Origin: Azospirillum sp. OGB3
GTDB taxonomy: Bacteria > Pseudomonadota > Alphaproteobacteria > Azospirillales > Azospirillaceae
Length of the DNA: 64,000 nt
NCBI RefSeq assembly: GCF_014192915.1
Contig: NZ_JACHYN010000008.1
Span: forward strand, 136,989-200,988
Direction of reading: 5' to 3'
Shown: piece after piece, positions 46,584 to 54,635 of the stretch
Numbering within the stretch: the stretch's first letter is position 1
Layout: each line of letters starts with the position of its first letter
Made by a program: the position numbers and the translations under genes
The notes under the pieces: model-generated
What the model saw: the letters and a program-made list of their open reading frames with translations, nothing else
Database searches by the model: none
Told to the model about the DNA's origin: nothing

Positions 46584-47402
46584 TCAGTAAATGTCGAAGG
46601 GGAAGTAATTGCGGTTGATCCGCTGGTAGGTGCCGTCGTTGCGCAGGGCCGTCAGGGCGCGGTCCACCGCCTCCTTCAACGCGCGCTGGCCGGGCGGGAA
46701 AACGATGTGCACGGTCCCGCCCAGCCCGTCCTCGGACATCGGGGTGCCGATGGTCTCGAACCCGTCCCCGGAGTCGGACAGCAGGAAATGCACAACGTTC
46801 AGCGTCGGGCCGATGGCCATCTCGCTCCGTCCGCTGCGCATGGCCTCCCACAGGTCGTCGAGCGTCGCGACGGGAACCACGTTGGCCTGCAGCGTCGGAT
46901 CGGCGTCGGCCAGACGGAGCAGGGCCGCGTGCTGCCGCGACCCGCGGATGGAAGCGATGCGCCGGCTGCGGATGGCGTCCTCGAGGGTCAATTCCGGCAT
47001 GCCCCGGCGGCCGACGAGGCTGGTGCTCGACCGCCAATAGGGAATTGAGAAGAGAAGGCGCTGCTCGCGGTCCGGCGTGCGCAGGACGTTGCCGAAGCCG
47101 ATGTCGTAGCGGCCCGCAGCGACGTCATCGATGATCTGTTTGAAGGGGGCCGCGTCAAAGCTGCACACCACATCCAGCGACCGGCACAGCTCGCGTCCGA
47201 AATCGATGTTGAAGCCGATCAGCAGCCCGTCGGCGTCGCGGTCGCTGAAGGGCGGGGAATGATCGATGACCACAATGCGCAGGGACGGCTTGCCGGGCGG
47301 CGGCGCGTCCGCCCGTGCCGCCTGGACCAGGGCAAGGCCGGCGAACAGGACCGCGATGATCGGAACGACCTGTGCGGCGGGAAAGCGCATGCGGAAACCC
47401 AT
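46584..47402 (-). CDS. periplasmic solute-binding protein, family 3, copy 2
   Basis: The 272-residue protein has a signal peptide (ending AARADA). The fold is that of amino-acid-type binding proteins: [69 protein letters not shown], and a C-terminal [21 protein letters not shown]. The usual Arg contacting the ligand carboxylate (TPER in canonical proteins) appears as TPDRE. ATG 47402 lies 7 bases after the stop of the preceding similar gene and has GAGG. No permease or ATPase is adjacent, which favours a sensing role for the kinase encoded 13 bp downstream. Confidence 0.88.
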   Translation of the reverse strand: MGFRMRFPAAQVVPIIAVLFAGLALVQAARADAPPPGKPSLRIVVIDHSPPFSDRDADGLLIGFNIDFGRELCRSLDVVCSFDAAPFKQIIDDVAAGRYDIGFGNVLRTPDREQRLLFSIPYWRSSTSLVGRRGMPELTLEDAIRSRRIASIRGSRQHAALLRLADADPTLQANVVPVATLDDLWEAMRSGRSEMAIGPTLNVVHFLLSDSGDGFETIGTPMSEDGLGGTVHIVFPPGQRALKEAVDRALTALRNDGTYQRINRNYFPFDIY

Positions 47403-47409
47403 CGGGGCC

Positions 47410-48186
47410 TCAGTACATCCGGAAGGGCAGGAAGCGGGAACTGATGGCGTCGTACCGCCCATCCGCCAGGATGGCACGCAAGGCCATGTTGACCCGGTCG
47501 CGCAATTCCTCGCGCCCCAGCGGCAGGGCGATCGCCGATTCGCCGCCCAGCCCACTCTCAGTCAGAGGGTCGCCCACCACCTCCAGCGCCTCCCCCTCGG
47601 CGCTGGTCAGCAGATGGACGGTGACGGCGGTCGGGGCCAGCGCCAGATCGACCAGCCCGTCGAGAACGGCGCGCAGCGCCTCCGCCTGGTCGTCGTAGAT
47701 CACGACCGTGCAGCCGGGGTTCTTCGCGGTCAGGTAATCGTACTGCTTCGATCCGCGGGTGACGGAGACGCGCTTGCCGGCCAGATCCGGCGCCGCGCCC
47801 GGCGTCCACTCGCCGGCCCGCCCGATGTAGCTGGAACTGGAGCGTTTGTGGCGGTCGGTGAAGAGGTATTTCTTCATCCGCTCCGGAGTCTTCAGGATGC
47901 TGGCGACCGCGAAGTCGGCGGCGTTGCGGTCCAGCAGATCCAGCACCTCCGGGAACTGCAGGGCGGTGATCTCGCAGCGGATGCCCATGGTGTCGCAGAG
48001 CGCACGGGCGATCTCAACCTCGAATCCAGTCAGCTTGCCCTGCTCGTCCACCATCGCGTAGGGCGCCATCTTCCAGGTCAGCACCCGGTAGATGTCGTCC
48101 GCTCGGGCGGACGACGATGCCGGAGCACAAAGCAGGATGGCGAGCCACAGGGTCGCGAGGTTGCGGAACGGCATCAGGCGGTGCAT
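47410..48186 (-). CDS. periplasmic solute-binding protein, family 3, copy 1
   Basis: The 258-residue protein has a signal peptide (ending SSARADD). It shows the canonical family-3 segments MAPYAMVDEQGKLTGFEVEIARALCD, DLLDRNAADFAVASILKTPERMKKYLFTD and a late AILADGRYDAISSRFLPFRMY. The TPERM motif is the classic carboxylate-binding Arg region of amino-acid binding proteins. ATG 48186 has GAGG six bases upstream; ATG 48174 is an alternative. It is first in the operon binding protein, binding protein, hybrid kinase, receiver. The pair differ enough to bind different ligands. Confidence 0.88.
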   Translation of the reverse strand: MHRLMPFRNLATLWLAILLCAPASSSARADDIYRVLTWKMAPYAMVDEQGKLTGFEVEIARALCDTMGIRCEITALQFPEVLDLLDRNAADFAVASILKTPERMKKYLFTDRHKRSSSSYIGRAGEWTPGAAPDLAGKRVSVTRGSKQYDYLTAKNPGCTVVIYDDQAEALRAVLDGLVDLALAPTAVTVHLLTSAEGEALEVVGDPLTESGLGGESAIALPLGREELRDRVNMALRAILADGRYDAISSRFLPFRMY

Positions 48187-48424
48187 GGGCTGCCTCGGCA
48201 AAGCGGAACGACGGAGCGTGGCGCACGTCCGGCGATCCGGTGCCGTGAGCACGCGACGCGCCGATTGAATGTCATCACCATCACCGGAGCAATTTCCGGA
48301 TTCCCCGTGACAATATCACCGTCAATGGATCGGTCAAGCCGATCATTAAACTTTTAGGTTGTTTCATTTCCGCAACGGAACACCGGCGCGATGCCCGTTG
48401 AGAGCCTTCTCTCATAATTCACAA

Positions 48425-48690
48425 TTATAGGTTTTGCTCTTCCTGCTCAATCTGCTCGGTGATCTGTTCCGTCGCCTTGGCCGCTTGGGTCGCCAACGCC
48501 TTCACCTCGTTGGCGACGACGGCAAAGCCCTTGCCGTTCTCCCCGGCCCGCGCGGCCTCGATGGTCGCGTTCAGCGCCAGAAGATTCGTCTGGTTGGCGA
48601 TGTCCGAGATCATCTTGACCACCAAGCCGATCTGCTTTGCCGACTCCACCAGTTGATCGACCGTCGTGCCGATCCGTTCGGCCTCGCCGA
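48425..48690 (-). pseudogene. chemoreceptor (MCP) signalling-tip fragment
   Basis: On the minus strand about 88 codons encode the highly conserved hairpin tip of methyl-accepting chemotaxis proteins: [49 protein letters not shown], written here in pieces because it is continuous. Everything N-terminal (sensor, HAMP, methylation helix 1) is missing, and the C-terminus ends abruptly in EQEEQNL. Beyond about 48690 the frame turns into unrelated sequence. It is a remnant left by deletion or rearrangement. Confidence 0.75.
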
Positions 48691-48697
48691 CTGCAAC

Positions 48698-48805
48698 GAA
48701 TTCGAGTTTTTCGGGCATCTGGACCCCGCAGAGCGGACGCGGATCGCGGACACGCTGAAGGGCATCGTCCGCCGGATGGGGCTGCGCTCCATCCCCATCG
48801 ATTGA
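48698..48805 (+). pseudogene. C-terminal remnant, possibly of a MarR-type regulator
   Basis: The plus-strand frame ending at 48805 reads [28 protein letters not shown] and a short tail. It looks like the last helices of a MarR-family regulator (LDPAERxxLxxxLxxIV). The part before it belongs to the antisense chemoreceptor fragment, so only about 35 codons of the original gene survive. The assignment to MarR is by eye and tentative. Confidence 0.35.
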
Positions 48806-48836
48806 CCACAGAGCTTGCGCAGGACGGAGAAAAGTC

Positions 48837-49112
48837 ATGGACGCCAAGGTCGCAGCCATTCTGCAGGAGTGCAGCCGCGCTTCGGACGAGGAGCGCACCA
48901 CCTTCCCGGAGGTCGTCATGGCGTTGGCCGTCGCGGGGGTGGAATCCGCAGTCTGCGCCATCCAGGCCGGGATGATCCGCTACGGTGGCTTCTGCGAACG
49001 GGTGCTGCGGTCCGGCTGCGCCGGTTGGACGGTCAGCATCCTGGGCCGCCGGGTCGTCCATTACGGCCGCAGCGGCGACAGTCACACCGAATGGTTCCCC
49101 GGCGCGCGCTGA
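48837..49112 (+). CDS. small hypothetical protein, 91 aa (possibly DUF1398-like)
   Basis: ATG 48837 has GGAG seven bases upstream, and the gene follows the MarR-like remnant by 31 bp. The sequence [32 protein letters not shown] resembles the start of DUF1398-type proteins of unknown function. The second half has [29 protein letters not shown] with a beta-rich look. There is no signal peptide. If the preceding gene was a regulator of this one, its control has been lost with the remnant's truncation. Confidence 0.5.
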   Translation: MDAKVAAILQECSRASDEERTTFPEVVMALAVAGVESAVCAIQAGMIRYGGFCERVLRSGCAGWTVSILGRRVVHYGRSGDSHTEWFPGAR

Positions 49113-49134
49113 CGCCGGTTCACCATTTCCGCCG

Positions 49135-50220
49135 TCACCAGCCCAGACGGCGGGACAGCACGGGACCGAGGTCGCCGCGCCATTCCTTCAGCTCGGCCTC
49201 CGCCCGCTCGACCGCGCGCTGGTCGCGATAGCGCTTGAGCGCGCGGTTCGCGTCGCCGCGCGCCTCCATGGCGGCCAGCCGCTTCGCCACCTCCGGCTCC
49301 GACGCCACGGCCTGCCGCCAGCGTTCCAGCCGCACCTCCGCCACCGCGTCCACGATGGGTTGCAGCGCCGGCATGCGGCCCAGCTTCTTGACGCCGGGCG
49401 CCAGCCGGGCCGCGGCGGCGGCGGCGGCCTCCTTGGGGATACGGGGGAAGGTCCGCTGCACCGCCTTGGTCAGCGCGTCCTTGATGTCGTCGCCGCGCTG
49501 CTTGGCTTCGGCGCCCCGGCTCACCCGCGCGGCGGCGCGCGCCTGCTTCTTGGCGTGCCAGGACAGGATGCCGTCGGCGATCTCCCGCGCGTCGGCGTCG
49601 AGCCAGACGACGCTCTCCACGCCGTCCGCGAGCAGGGTCTTCGCCGCGTCGGGAAGCTCCGGGTCGTCCGCGGAGGCCGCTCCGGCCAGACCCAGCGCCT
49701 TCAGCGACCGCAAGGAGCGCGCCCGCCCATCGTCGCCAGCCAGCAGGGTCGCCTCCGCCATGGTCCCGCCATCCAGCAGGCCGCTCAGAAGCTCCAGGTC
49801 ACCGTGCGTCCAGCGACGGGCGGCGGTCAGCCGGTCCACCCGCAGGCGCAGCAGGTCGCGCACCGCCGGGCGGGGGGCTGCGGGAACGCAGCTTTCCACA
49901 CGCCACACACCACCTTCGAACCGCGCGATTGCCCATTGCGCGCCGTTTTCGACAGGCCGGTCGGTGGGAAAGGCTCCGTCCAGGTTCCAACGGTCGCTGG
50001 CCCGCAGACAGCCCTCCGGTGGTGTCTGCCATGGTGTTCCCGGCTTGGAATAGAAGCTGGGGGCCACGGGGCTGCGCAGGACGAAGCGCCAGCCCGCGAC
50101 ATCCGCGGCGAGGCTGTCGGGCATGGCGGCCGGCCGGGGCGCGTCGCCCAGCTTCAAAAGGGGTTCGGGGACATCCTGGCTGGGCTGAGAGGCTTCGGGC
50201 GACGGGTGTTCAGACGGCAT
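49135..50220 (-). CDS. hypothetical protein, 361 aa
   Basis: I do not recognise the family. From ATG 50220 (AAGGAG six bases upstream) there is a Pro/Ser-rich leader of about 40 residues, then a compact segment with GWRFVLRSPVAPSFYSKPGTPW, RFEGGVWRVESCVP and TLLADGVESVVWLDADARE. A long Ala/Arg/Glu-rich helical C-terminal half (about 215-361) follows, likely to be a coiled coil, ending ELKEWRGDLGPVLSRRLGW. There is no signal peptide or membrane helix. It converges with the 91-aa gene and diverges from the chemoreceptor gene across a 256-bp gap. Confidence 0.6.
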   Translation of the reverse strand: MPSEHPSPEASQPSQDVPEPLLKLGDAPRPAAMPDSLAADVAGWRFVLRSPVAPSFYSKPGTPWQTPPEGCLRASDRWNLDGAFPTDRPVENGAQWAIARFEGGVWRVESCVPAAPRPAVRDLLRLRVDRLTAARRWTHGDLELLSGLLDGGTMAEATLLAGDDGRARSLRSLKALGLAGAASADDPELPDAAKTLLADGVESVVWLDADAREIADGILSWHAKKQARAAARVSRGAEAKQRGDDIKDALTKAVQRTFPRIPKEAAAAAAARLAPGVKKLGRMPALQPIVDAVAEVRLERWRQAVASEPEVAKRLAAMEARGDANRALKRYRDQRAVERAEAELKEWRGDLGPVLSRRLGW

Positions 50221-50476
50221 GAGGGCTCCTTCCGGCGGCACTGTAGCACAGTGAGGAGCGGCGCCCCGCAACTTTGGGCGGGTGACGGCTTGCTGAAGCG
50301 AAACGTCGTCTGGACATTTCCCACCGGAAAATCCGCAATTCCTGCAACCGATAGGTGGTTTTCTTGCAAATTCCGCGCTTCTTCAAGTGTTTGGAGGCTC
50401 TTTGACCAAAATCAAGGAAAGACGGCAAGGCCTGGATTTGACTCCACAAATGCTGTCCGTGTCCCAAGGTAAATCG

Positions 50477-52567
50477 ATGCGATTACTGTCAATCAAGGCA
50501 ACTCTACCAGTGATTGTTGGCGGACTTGCCCTTCTCGGTATTTACATGGCGGGCAACGCTGCCTATGGGGCTCTCCGCGGTGTCAAGGCGGCGTCGGCCT
50601 ATCGAATCGTCAATCAGGTGGCTGGTGGTTTGGTCATCGCCGCGGGTGATTTCGCCGTTGAGCGGGGCGCCACCAACGGTGCGCTGAACAGCCCCGACCC
50701 GCTGTCCTCGGAGCGTCGCGCCCGTCTGGAGCAGCGCCGCAGCGGCGCAGACGCCGCATTGCACGCTGCAGTGGAGGACATGCGAGCCGTGCCCGAGATG
50801 GTTGCGTACGGAACGCGCCTGGATGGCGTGGAAGCATCCTTGGTCGAACTCAGGAACCACAGGCGCGGTGTCGACGAGGCCCTGGCCCGCAAGGTCGGCG
50901 AGAGACCGCCGGAGGTGGTTTCGGGATTCGCCGGCGTGATCACCACCCACATCGAGCGGGTCGCCGCCCTGCGCCAACTGCTCGAAGCGGTTGCCCCGCC
51001 GCCGAAGCCGGCGACGCTCCAACTCGTCCAATTGCGCGGCTACGCGGCGGACATGGCCGAACACGCCGGGCGCGAGCGCGGCCTGTTCAACGCCCTCATC
51101 GCCGGCCGCCGGCCGGTCGCCTCCGGACAGGCCGATGCCCTGGCGAAATCCCGCGGACGGCTGGAGCAGGCCTGGGACGGCATCCGGGCGCTGCGCACAC
51201 GGCCGGACATCACGCCCGATTTGGCGAGGGCCATCGACGGGGTCGAAGCCGCTTACTTCCAGGGGTTCGCCGAGACCCGGCAGGCGGTGCTGACAGGCGG
51301 TGCAGACGGCCGCTATCCCGTGACCGCCGACGAATGGATGAGCCGGGCGACCATGGCCATCGAGTCCATCCTCACACTGGCCGCCACGGTGGGCGCCGCC
51401 ATTGACTCGGGGGTTGCGCAAGCCGCGGAGGAGGCGCGTTCCGACCTGCTCGCCAGCCTTGCCGTCTTCACGCTCAGCCTGTTCCTCGGGGTGGGGGGAT
51501 CGCTGCTGGTGATCCGGCGGGTCGTCCGCCCGCTGACGGCAATGACCGGGGCCATGCGGCGGTTGTCCGACGGCGATCTGGGGGTGGCCATTCCCGGCTC
51601 CGGCCGCCGCGACGAGATCGGCGCCATGGCGCAGGCCGTCGCGGTTTTCCAGGAGCACGCTGTCGCGCGCGCGCGGCTGGAAGCGGAGCAGCGGCGCCAG
51701 CAGGAGGCGCGCGAACGGCGGGCGGTCGCGCTGGACCGGCTGACGCGCGGCTTCGAAGCCAAGGTGAGCGGACTGGTCGGCACCCTGTCCTCCGCCGCGA
51801 CGGAGATGGAGACGACCGCCGGCTCCATGTCGGCGGCGGCCCAACAGACCGACCAGCAGTCCTTCGCCGTGGCCGCCGCGTCGGAACAGGCCTCGACGAA
51901 CGTGCAGACGGTGGCGGCGGCGACCGAGCAGCTCACCGCCTCCATCCGGGAGATCGGCAACCGCGCCGCCCAGTCGCAGGCCATCACCACGCGGGCCGTC
52001 ACGGACGCCCGGCGGACAGATGAGACGGTGCGGCTGATGGCCGGCTGCGCGCACCGCATCGGCGAGGTGGTCGGGCTGATCCAGGCGATTTCCAGCCAGA
52101 CCAACCTGCTGGCGCTCAACGCCACCATCGAGGCCGCCCGCGCCGGCGACGCCGGCAAGGGCTTCGCCGTCGTGGCGCACGAGGTCAAGACGCTGGCGGG
52201 CCAGACCGCCCAGGCGACCGACGACATCGCGGTCCAGATCGCCCAGGTGCAGACCGTCACGCGCGACGCGGTCGCGGCGATCCAGGCCATCGCCGGGGTG
52301 ATCGGCGAGGTGAACGAGATCGCCACGGCCATCGCCGCCGCGGTGGAGGAGCAGGGCGCCGCCACCCAGGAGATCACCCGCAACATCCAGCAGGCGGCCG
52401 TCGGCACGCAGGAGGTCGCGTCCAACATCGCCGGCGTGCGGCAGGCGGCCAACGACACCGGGGCGGCGGCGACCCAGGTGCTGAGCGCGGCGCAGGAGCT
52501 GTCGCAGCAGGCGGAGCGGCTGACCGGCGAGGTTGGCGATTTCCTCGCCGGCGTCCGCAGCGCCTGA
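50477..52567 (+). CDS. methyl-accepting chemotaxis protein
   Basis: The 696-residue chemoreceptor starts at ATG 50477 with AAGGT seven bases upstream; an upstream in-frame start at 50387 adds a non-hydrophobic leader. A membrane helix at about 8-30, a long helical periplasmic domain (about 35-325, [23 protein letters not shown]), a second helix near 330-350 and HAMP ([25 protein letters not shown]) are followed by the signalling domain with the conserved tip [23 protein letters not shown] and a final helix. No CheR-docking pentapeptide is seen at the C-terminus. The ligand is unknown; the helical sensor suggests a small organic acid or amino acid. Confidence 0.92.
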   Translation: MRLLSIKATLPVIVGGLALLGIYMAGNAAYGALRGVKAASAYRIVNQVAGGLVIAAGDFAVERGATNGALNSPDPLSSERRARLEQRRSGADAALHAAVEDMRAVPEMVAYGTRLDGVEASLVELRNHRRGVDEALARKVGERPPEVVSGFAGVITTHIERVAALRQLLEAVAPPPKPATLQLVQLRGYAADMAEHAGRERGLFNALIAGRRPVASGQADALAKSRGRLEQAWDGIRALRTRPDITPDLARAIDGVEAAYFQGFAETRQAVLTGGADGRYPVTADEWMSRATMAIESILTLAATVGAAIDSGVAQAAEEARSDLLASLAVFTLSLFLGVGGSLLVIRRVVRPLTAMTGAMRRLSDGDLGVAIPGSGRRDEIGAMAQAVAVFQEHAVARARLEAEQRRQQEARERRAVALDRLTRGFEAKVSGLVGTLSSAATEMETTAGSMSAAAQQTDQQSFAVAAASEQASTNVQTVAAATEQLTASIREIGNRAAQSQAITTRAVTDARRTDETVRLMAGCAHRIGEVVGLIQAISSQTNLLALNATIEAARAGDAGKGFAVVAHEVKTLAGQTAQATDDIAVQIAQVQTVTRDAVAAIQAIAGVIGEVNEIATAIAAAVEEQGAATQEITRNIQQAAVGTQEVASNIAGVRQAANDTGAAATQVLSAAQELSQQAERLTGEVGDFLAGVRSA

Positions 52568-52591
52568 CCGCGCCGAATGTACTGACGCTGC

Positions 52592-53767
52592 TCAGTGGTG
52601 GGCCGACTCCTCCCCGGCGCCGTCCTGCCCAAAACTGTGCAGGATGCGGGCGAAGCTGGTGGCTCCGGCGCTGCGCATCGGCACGAACGGCTTGCCCATG
52701 CGGCGGCACAGCCCCTTCACCCGCAGGCAGGCGTCGTGGCTGACGCAATCGACGGGGCAGACCACCACGTCGGCGCGCTCCACCAGCCCCTCCAGGCAGC
52801 GGGTCGTCTGCTCGAACCCGCCGTCATGGTGCAGCAGGCAGCCGTTGCGCGTCTCCACCGCCGCCCGCAGGTGGGGAAGGCTCTTGGTCCGTCCGCCGAC
52901 GTAGAGAATGGCTCGCCCGCCAAGGTCGGTCGGGGCGTTCGTATCGGCGGCGGTGGTGCGGCGGAGTTGCGCGGCCGGTGGGTCGAGCAGGCGCCGCAGC
53001 CGCTCCACCTCGGCCTCGGCGTGGCGGGCGCGCATGCGCTCGCTGGCGACACGACGGTGCAGGGCGTCCATGGTGCGCAGCAGCCGCGCCTGGCCCGGCG
53101 CCCGGCCGGGTGTGGGCTTCGGGGCGCTGGGCGCTTCCACGACCGCGGGGGCGGCCCGCTGGGCGGCGAGCTGTGCTTCCAGCTCACGGATGCGGGCGTC
53201 CTTCTCGGCGACGCGTTCGGCGGCGGCGCGTTCCTGCTTGGCCAGCCGGGCGGTCAACTCTTCGCAGCGCCGGGCCAGATCGCGGTTCTCGCGCAGTTGG
53301 CGGCGGTTCTCGCCCCCCATGATGTGGGAGAGCATGTGCACGTCGGCGAAGGCGCGCACCCGCACCGCGTCGGGCATGGCGCCGTGGCTCAGCACGCCCC
53401 AATAGGCGGCGGCCACGTCGCCCGAGGCCACCGCGGCGGTCCACAGCGCCATCCAGCCCTCCTCGGTCGTCTCGCGGGCGAAGCGCTTCACCGCGACGGC
53501 GAAATTCTCATCCAGCCGCTTGTGCATCAGCCGGGCTTCCGGCCCATCCTCCGCGGCCTTCTCCACGAAATAGCGGTGGATGTCGTAGGGGCGGGCGTCC
53601 GCCGTGGGCACCAGCTTCAGCCGCCGGCACAGCCACGCCACATCCTCCGACGACAGGCAGGTGCCCACGATCGAGCAATGATACTCCGTGGGAATCGTCC
53701 ACAGCTTCCGGCGTTTGGCCTGTCCCAGTACGCAGGATGGCACGGTCTTCCGACAACGCTCACACAT
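52592..53767 (-). CDS. DUF2325 protein with zinc-finger-like N-terminus and coiled coil
   Basis: The 391-residue protein has three parts. The N-terminus MCERCRKTVPSCVLGQAKRRKLW and CSIVGTCLSS carries Cys pairs. A helical domain (about 60-160) is followed by a long coiled coil (about 165-280, RENRDLARRCEELTARLAKQERAAAE), and a C-terminal DUF2325 domain (about 300-391) has AILYVGGRTKSLPHLRAAVE and the Cys-containing VVVCPVDCVSHDACLRVKGLCRRMGKPFVPM. DUF2325 has a Rossmann-like look and unknown function. ATG 53767 has GGAG close upstream. A Fur-like palindrome lies about 90 bp upstream, so iron control is likely. Confidence 0.8.
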   Translation of the reverse strand: MCERCRKTVPSCVLGQAKRRKLWTIPTEYHCSIVGTCLSSEDVAWLCRRLKLVPTADARPYDIHRYFVEKAAEDGPEARLMHKRLDENFAVAVKRFARETTEEGWMALWTAAVASGDVAAAYWGVLSHGAMPDAVRVRAFADVHMLSHIMGGENRRQLRENRDLARRCEELTARLAKQERAAAERVAEKDARIRELEAQLAAQRAAPAVVEAPSAPKPTPGRAPGQARLLRTMDALHRRVASERMRARHAEAEVERLRRLLDPPAAQLRRTTAADTNAPTDLGGRAILYVGGRTKSLPHLRAAVETRNGCLLHHDGGFEQTTRCLEGLVERADVVVCPVDCVSHDACLRVKGLCRRMGKPFVPMRSAGATSFARILHSFGQDGAGEESAHH

Positions 53768-53858
53768 CGTCTCCGCCCCCGATCGGCTTCGGCTGTTGGG
53801 TCTCCGGTTCCGTCCAAAGCCAAGTGCGGCGGTGGAGCGAACCATGCTCCACTAATAG

Positions 53859-53882
53859 TGCGAATCATTCGCATTTGCAAAT
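53859..53882. promoter_or_regulatory. Fur/Irr-type box upstream of the DUF2325 gene
   Basis: TGCGAATCATTCGCA (53859-53873) is a perfect 7-1-7 palindrome of Fur-box type. It abuts a second palindrome ATTTGCAAAT (53873-53882). The pair lies 92-115 bp upstream of the DUF2325 start on the minus strand. Confidence 0.65.
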
Positions 53883-53916
53883 GAAGAGCGAGGCGGGCTC
53901 GCTCCGGGGAGGCGGC

Positions 53917-54309
53917 TCAGGCCGGGAGCACGCGTTCGATCGTCAGCCGGCGGGTGATTCCGTCCGGGTCGCTGTACGGCATATGCGCCCCCTCCCGGAG
54001 GCCGAGCAGGGCCGCCCCGACCGGTGAGGCGACGTTGATCTGGTCGTCCTTGGGCGATTGGTCCGGGTAAACCAGTTCCCCCCATTCGGGCGGCATGCCG
54101 TCGTCGCGGCGGAACAGCACCCGGCTGCCCATGCGCACGATCGTCCGGGGAAGGTCGGATTCCGGGCGGACGATCGCCCGCTCCAGCTCCCGCGACAGGA
54201 ACGCCGAGACCTCCGGGGCCTGCACGGCCAGCCGGTCCATGGCCCGCAGCAGGCGGCCGTACTCCATGCGTCCGATCCAAATCAGCGGCTGGTCGGTTCC
54301 CTCGGTCAT
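53917..54309 (-). CDS. rnk: Rnk-type regulator of nucleoside diphosphate kinase (GreA/GreB C-domain)
   Basis: From ATG 54309 (GAGG eight bases upstream) there are 130 residues: an N-terminal helical hairpin (GRMEYGRLLRAMDRLAVQ, AFLSRELERAIVRPES) and a GreA/GreB-like C-terminal domain (TIVRMGSRVLFRRDDG, ELVYPDQSPKDDQINVASPVGAALLGLREG, ITRRLTIERVL). This is the Rnk layout. Rnk binds RNA polymerase near the secondary channel with a short hairpin but does not cleave RNA. The PVGAALLGL motif is diagnostic of the Gre-type domain. It is divergent from gdh across the palindrome array. Confidence 0.85.
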   Translation of the reverse strand: MTEGTDQPLIWIGRMEYGRLLRAMDRLAVQAPEVSAFLSRELERAIVRPESDLPRTIVRMGSRVLFRRDDGMPPEWGELVYPDQSPKDDQINVASPVGAALLGLREGAHMPYSDPDGITRRLTIERVLPA

Positions 54310-54387
54310 CGATGCGTCCTCGATCCTGCGCGGCGGCGGTGGTTCAACCCCGGATGGACTGTTGCCCACGGGCATTGTCCACGGCCA

Positions 54388-54403
54388 TCCGTAAGAATAC
54401 GGA
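54388..54403. promoter_or_regulatory. palindrome TCCGTA-N4-TACGGA, site 1
   Basis: TCCGTAAGAATACGGA is a perfect 6-4-6 inverted repeat, 79 bp upstream of rnk and 77 bp before its twin at 54465. Its recurrence in a divergent promoter region suggests a specific operator. Confidence 0.55.
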
Positions 54404-54422
54404 GCGCATGGCACCGGACAGC

Positions 54423-54450
54423 CTGTAAGAAATTTATCGTTTACTTACAG
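54423..54450. promoter_or_regulatory. inverted repeat CTGTAAG-N14-CTTACAG between the two palindromes
   Basis: Seven-base arms share the GTAAG core of the flanking palindromes, with an AT-rich spacer that could hold a -10 element. A further half-site GTTACGG follows at 54454-54460. Confidence 0.45.
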
Positions 54451-54464
54451 AATGTTACGGGGTT

Positions 54465-54480
54465 TCCGTAATAATACGGA
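54465..54480. promoter_or_regulatory. palindrome TCCGTA-N4-TACGGA, site 2
   Basis: TCCGTAATAATACGGA differs from site 1 only in the 4-base spacer. It lies 127 bp upstream of gdh. Confidence 0.55.
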
Positions 54481-54560
54481 TATTTTGATCCGGGTTATTC
54501 CCCAGTAGAAAAGGCCGTCATATGCCTTAGGGGAAGTGAGCAGAACCTTCCAGGAAGGAG

Positions 54561-54635
54561 ATGCGGCCAACCTTCGGTGCTCCTGACCGAAACCATGGGG
54601 AAAAGGAATGGACGATCTGCTTTCGGGGGCGCTGA
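54561..54635 (+). CDS. 24-codon upstream ORF overlapping the gdh start
   Basis: ATG 54561 directly follows the strong Shine-Dalgarno AGGAAGGAG, itself overlapping the palindrome CCTTCCAGGAAGG (54546-54558). It encodes MRPTFGAPDRNHGEKEW plus seven residues and stops at 54635, 28 bases inside gdh in another frame. It may be a leader peptide or coupling ORF; it may equally be a chance start. Confidence 0.3.
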   Translation: MRPTFGAPDRNHGEKEWTICFRGR

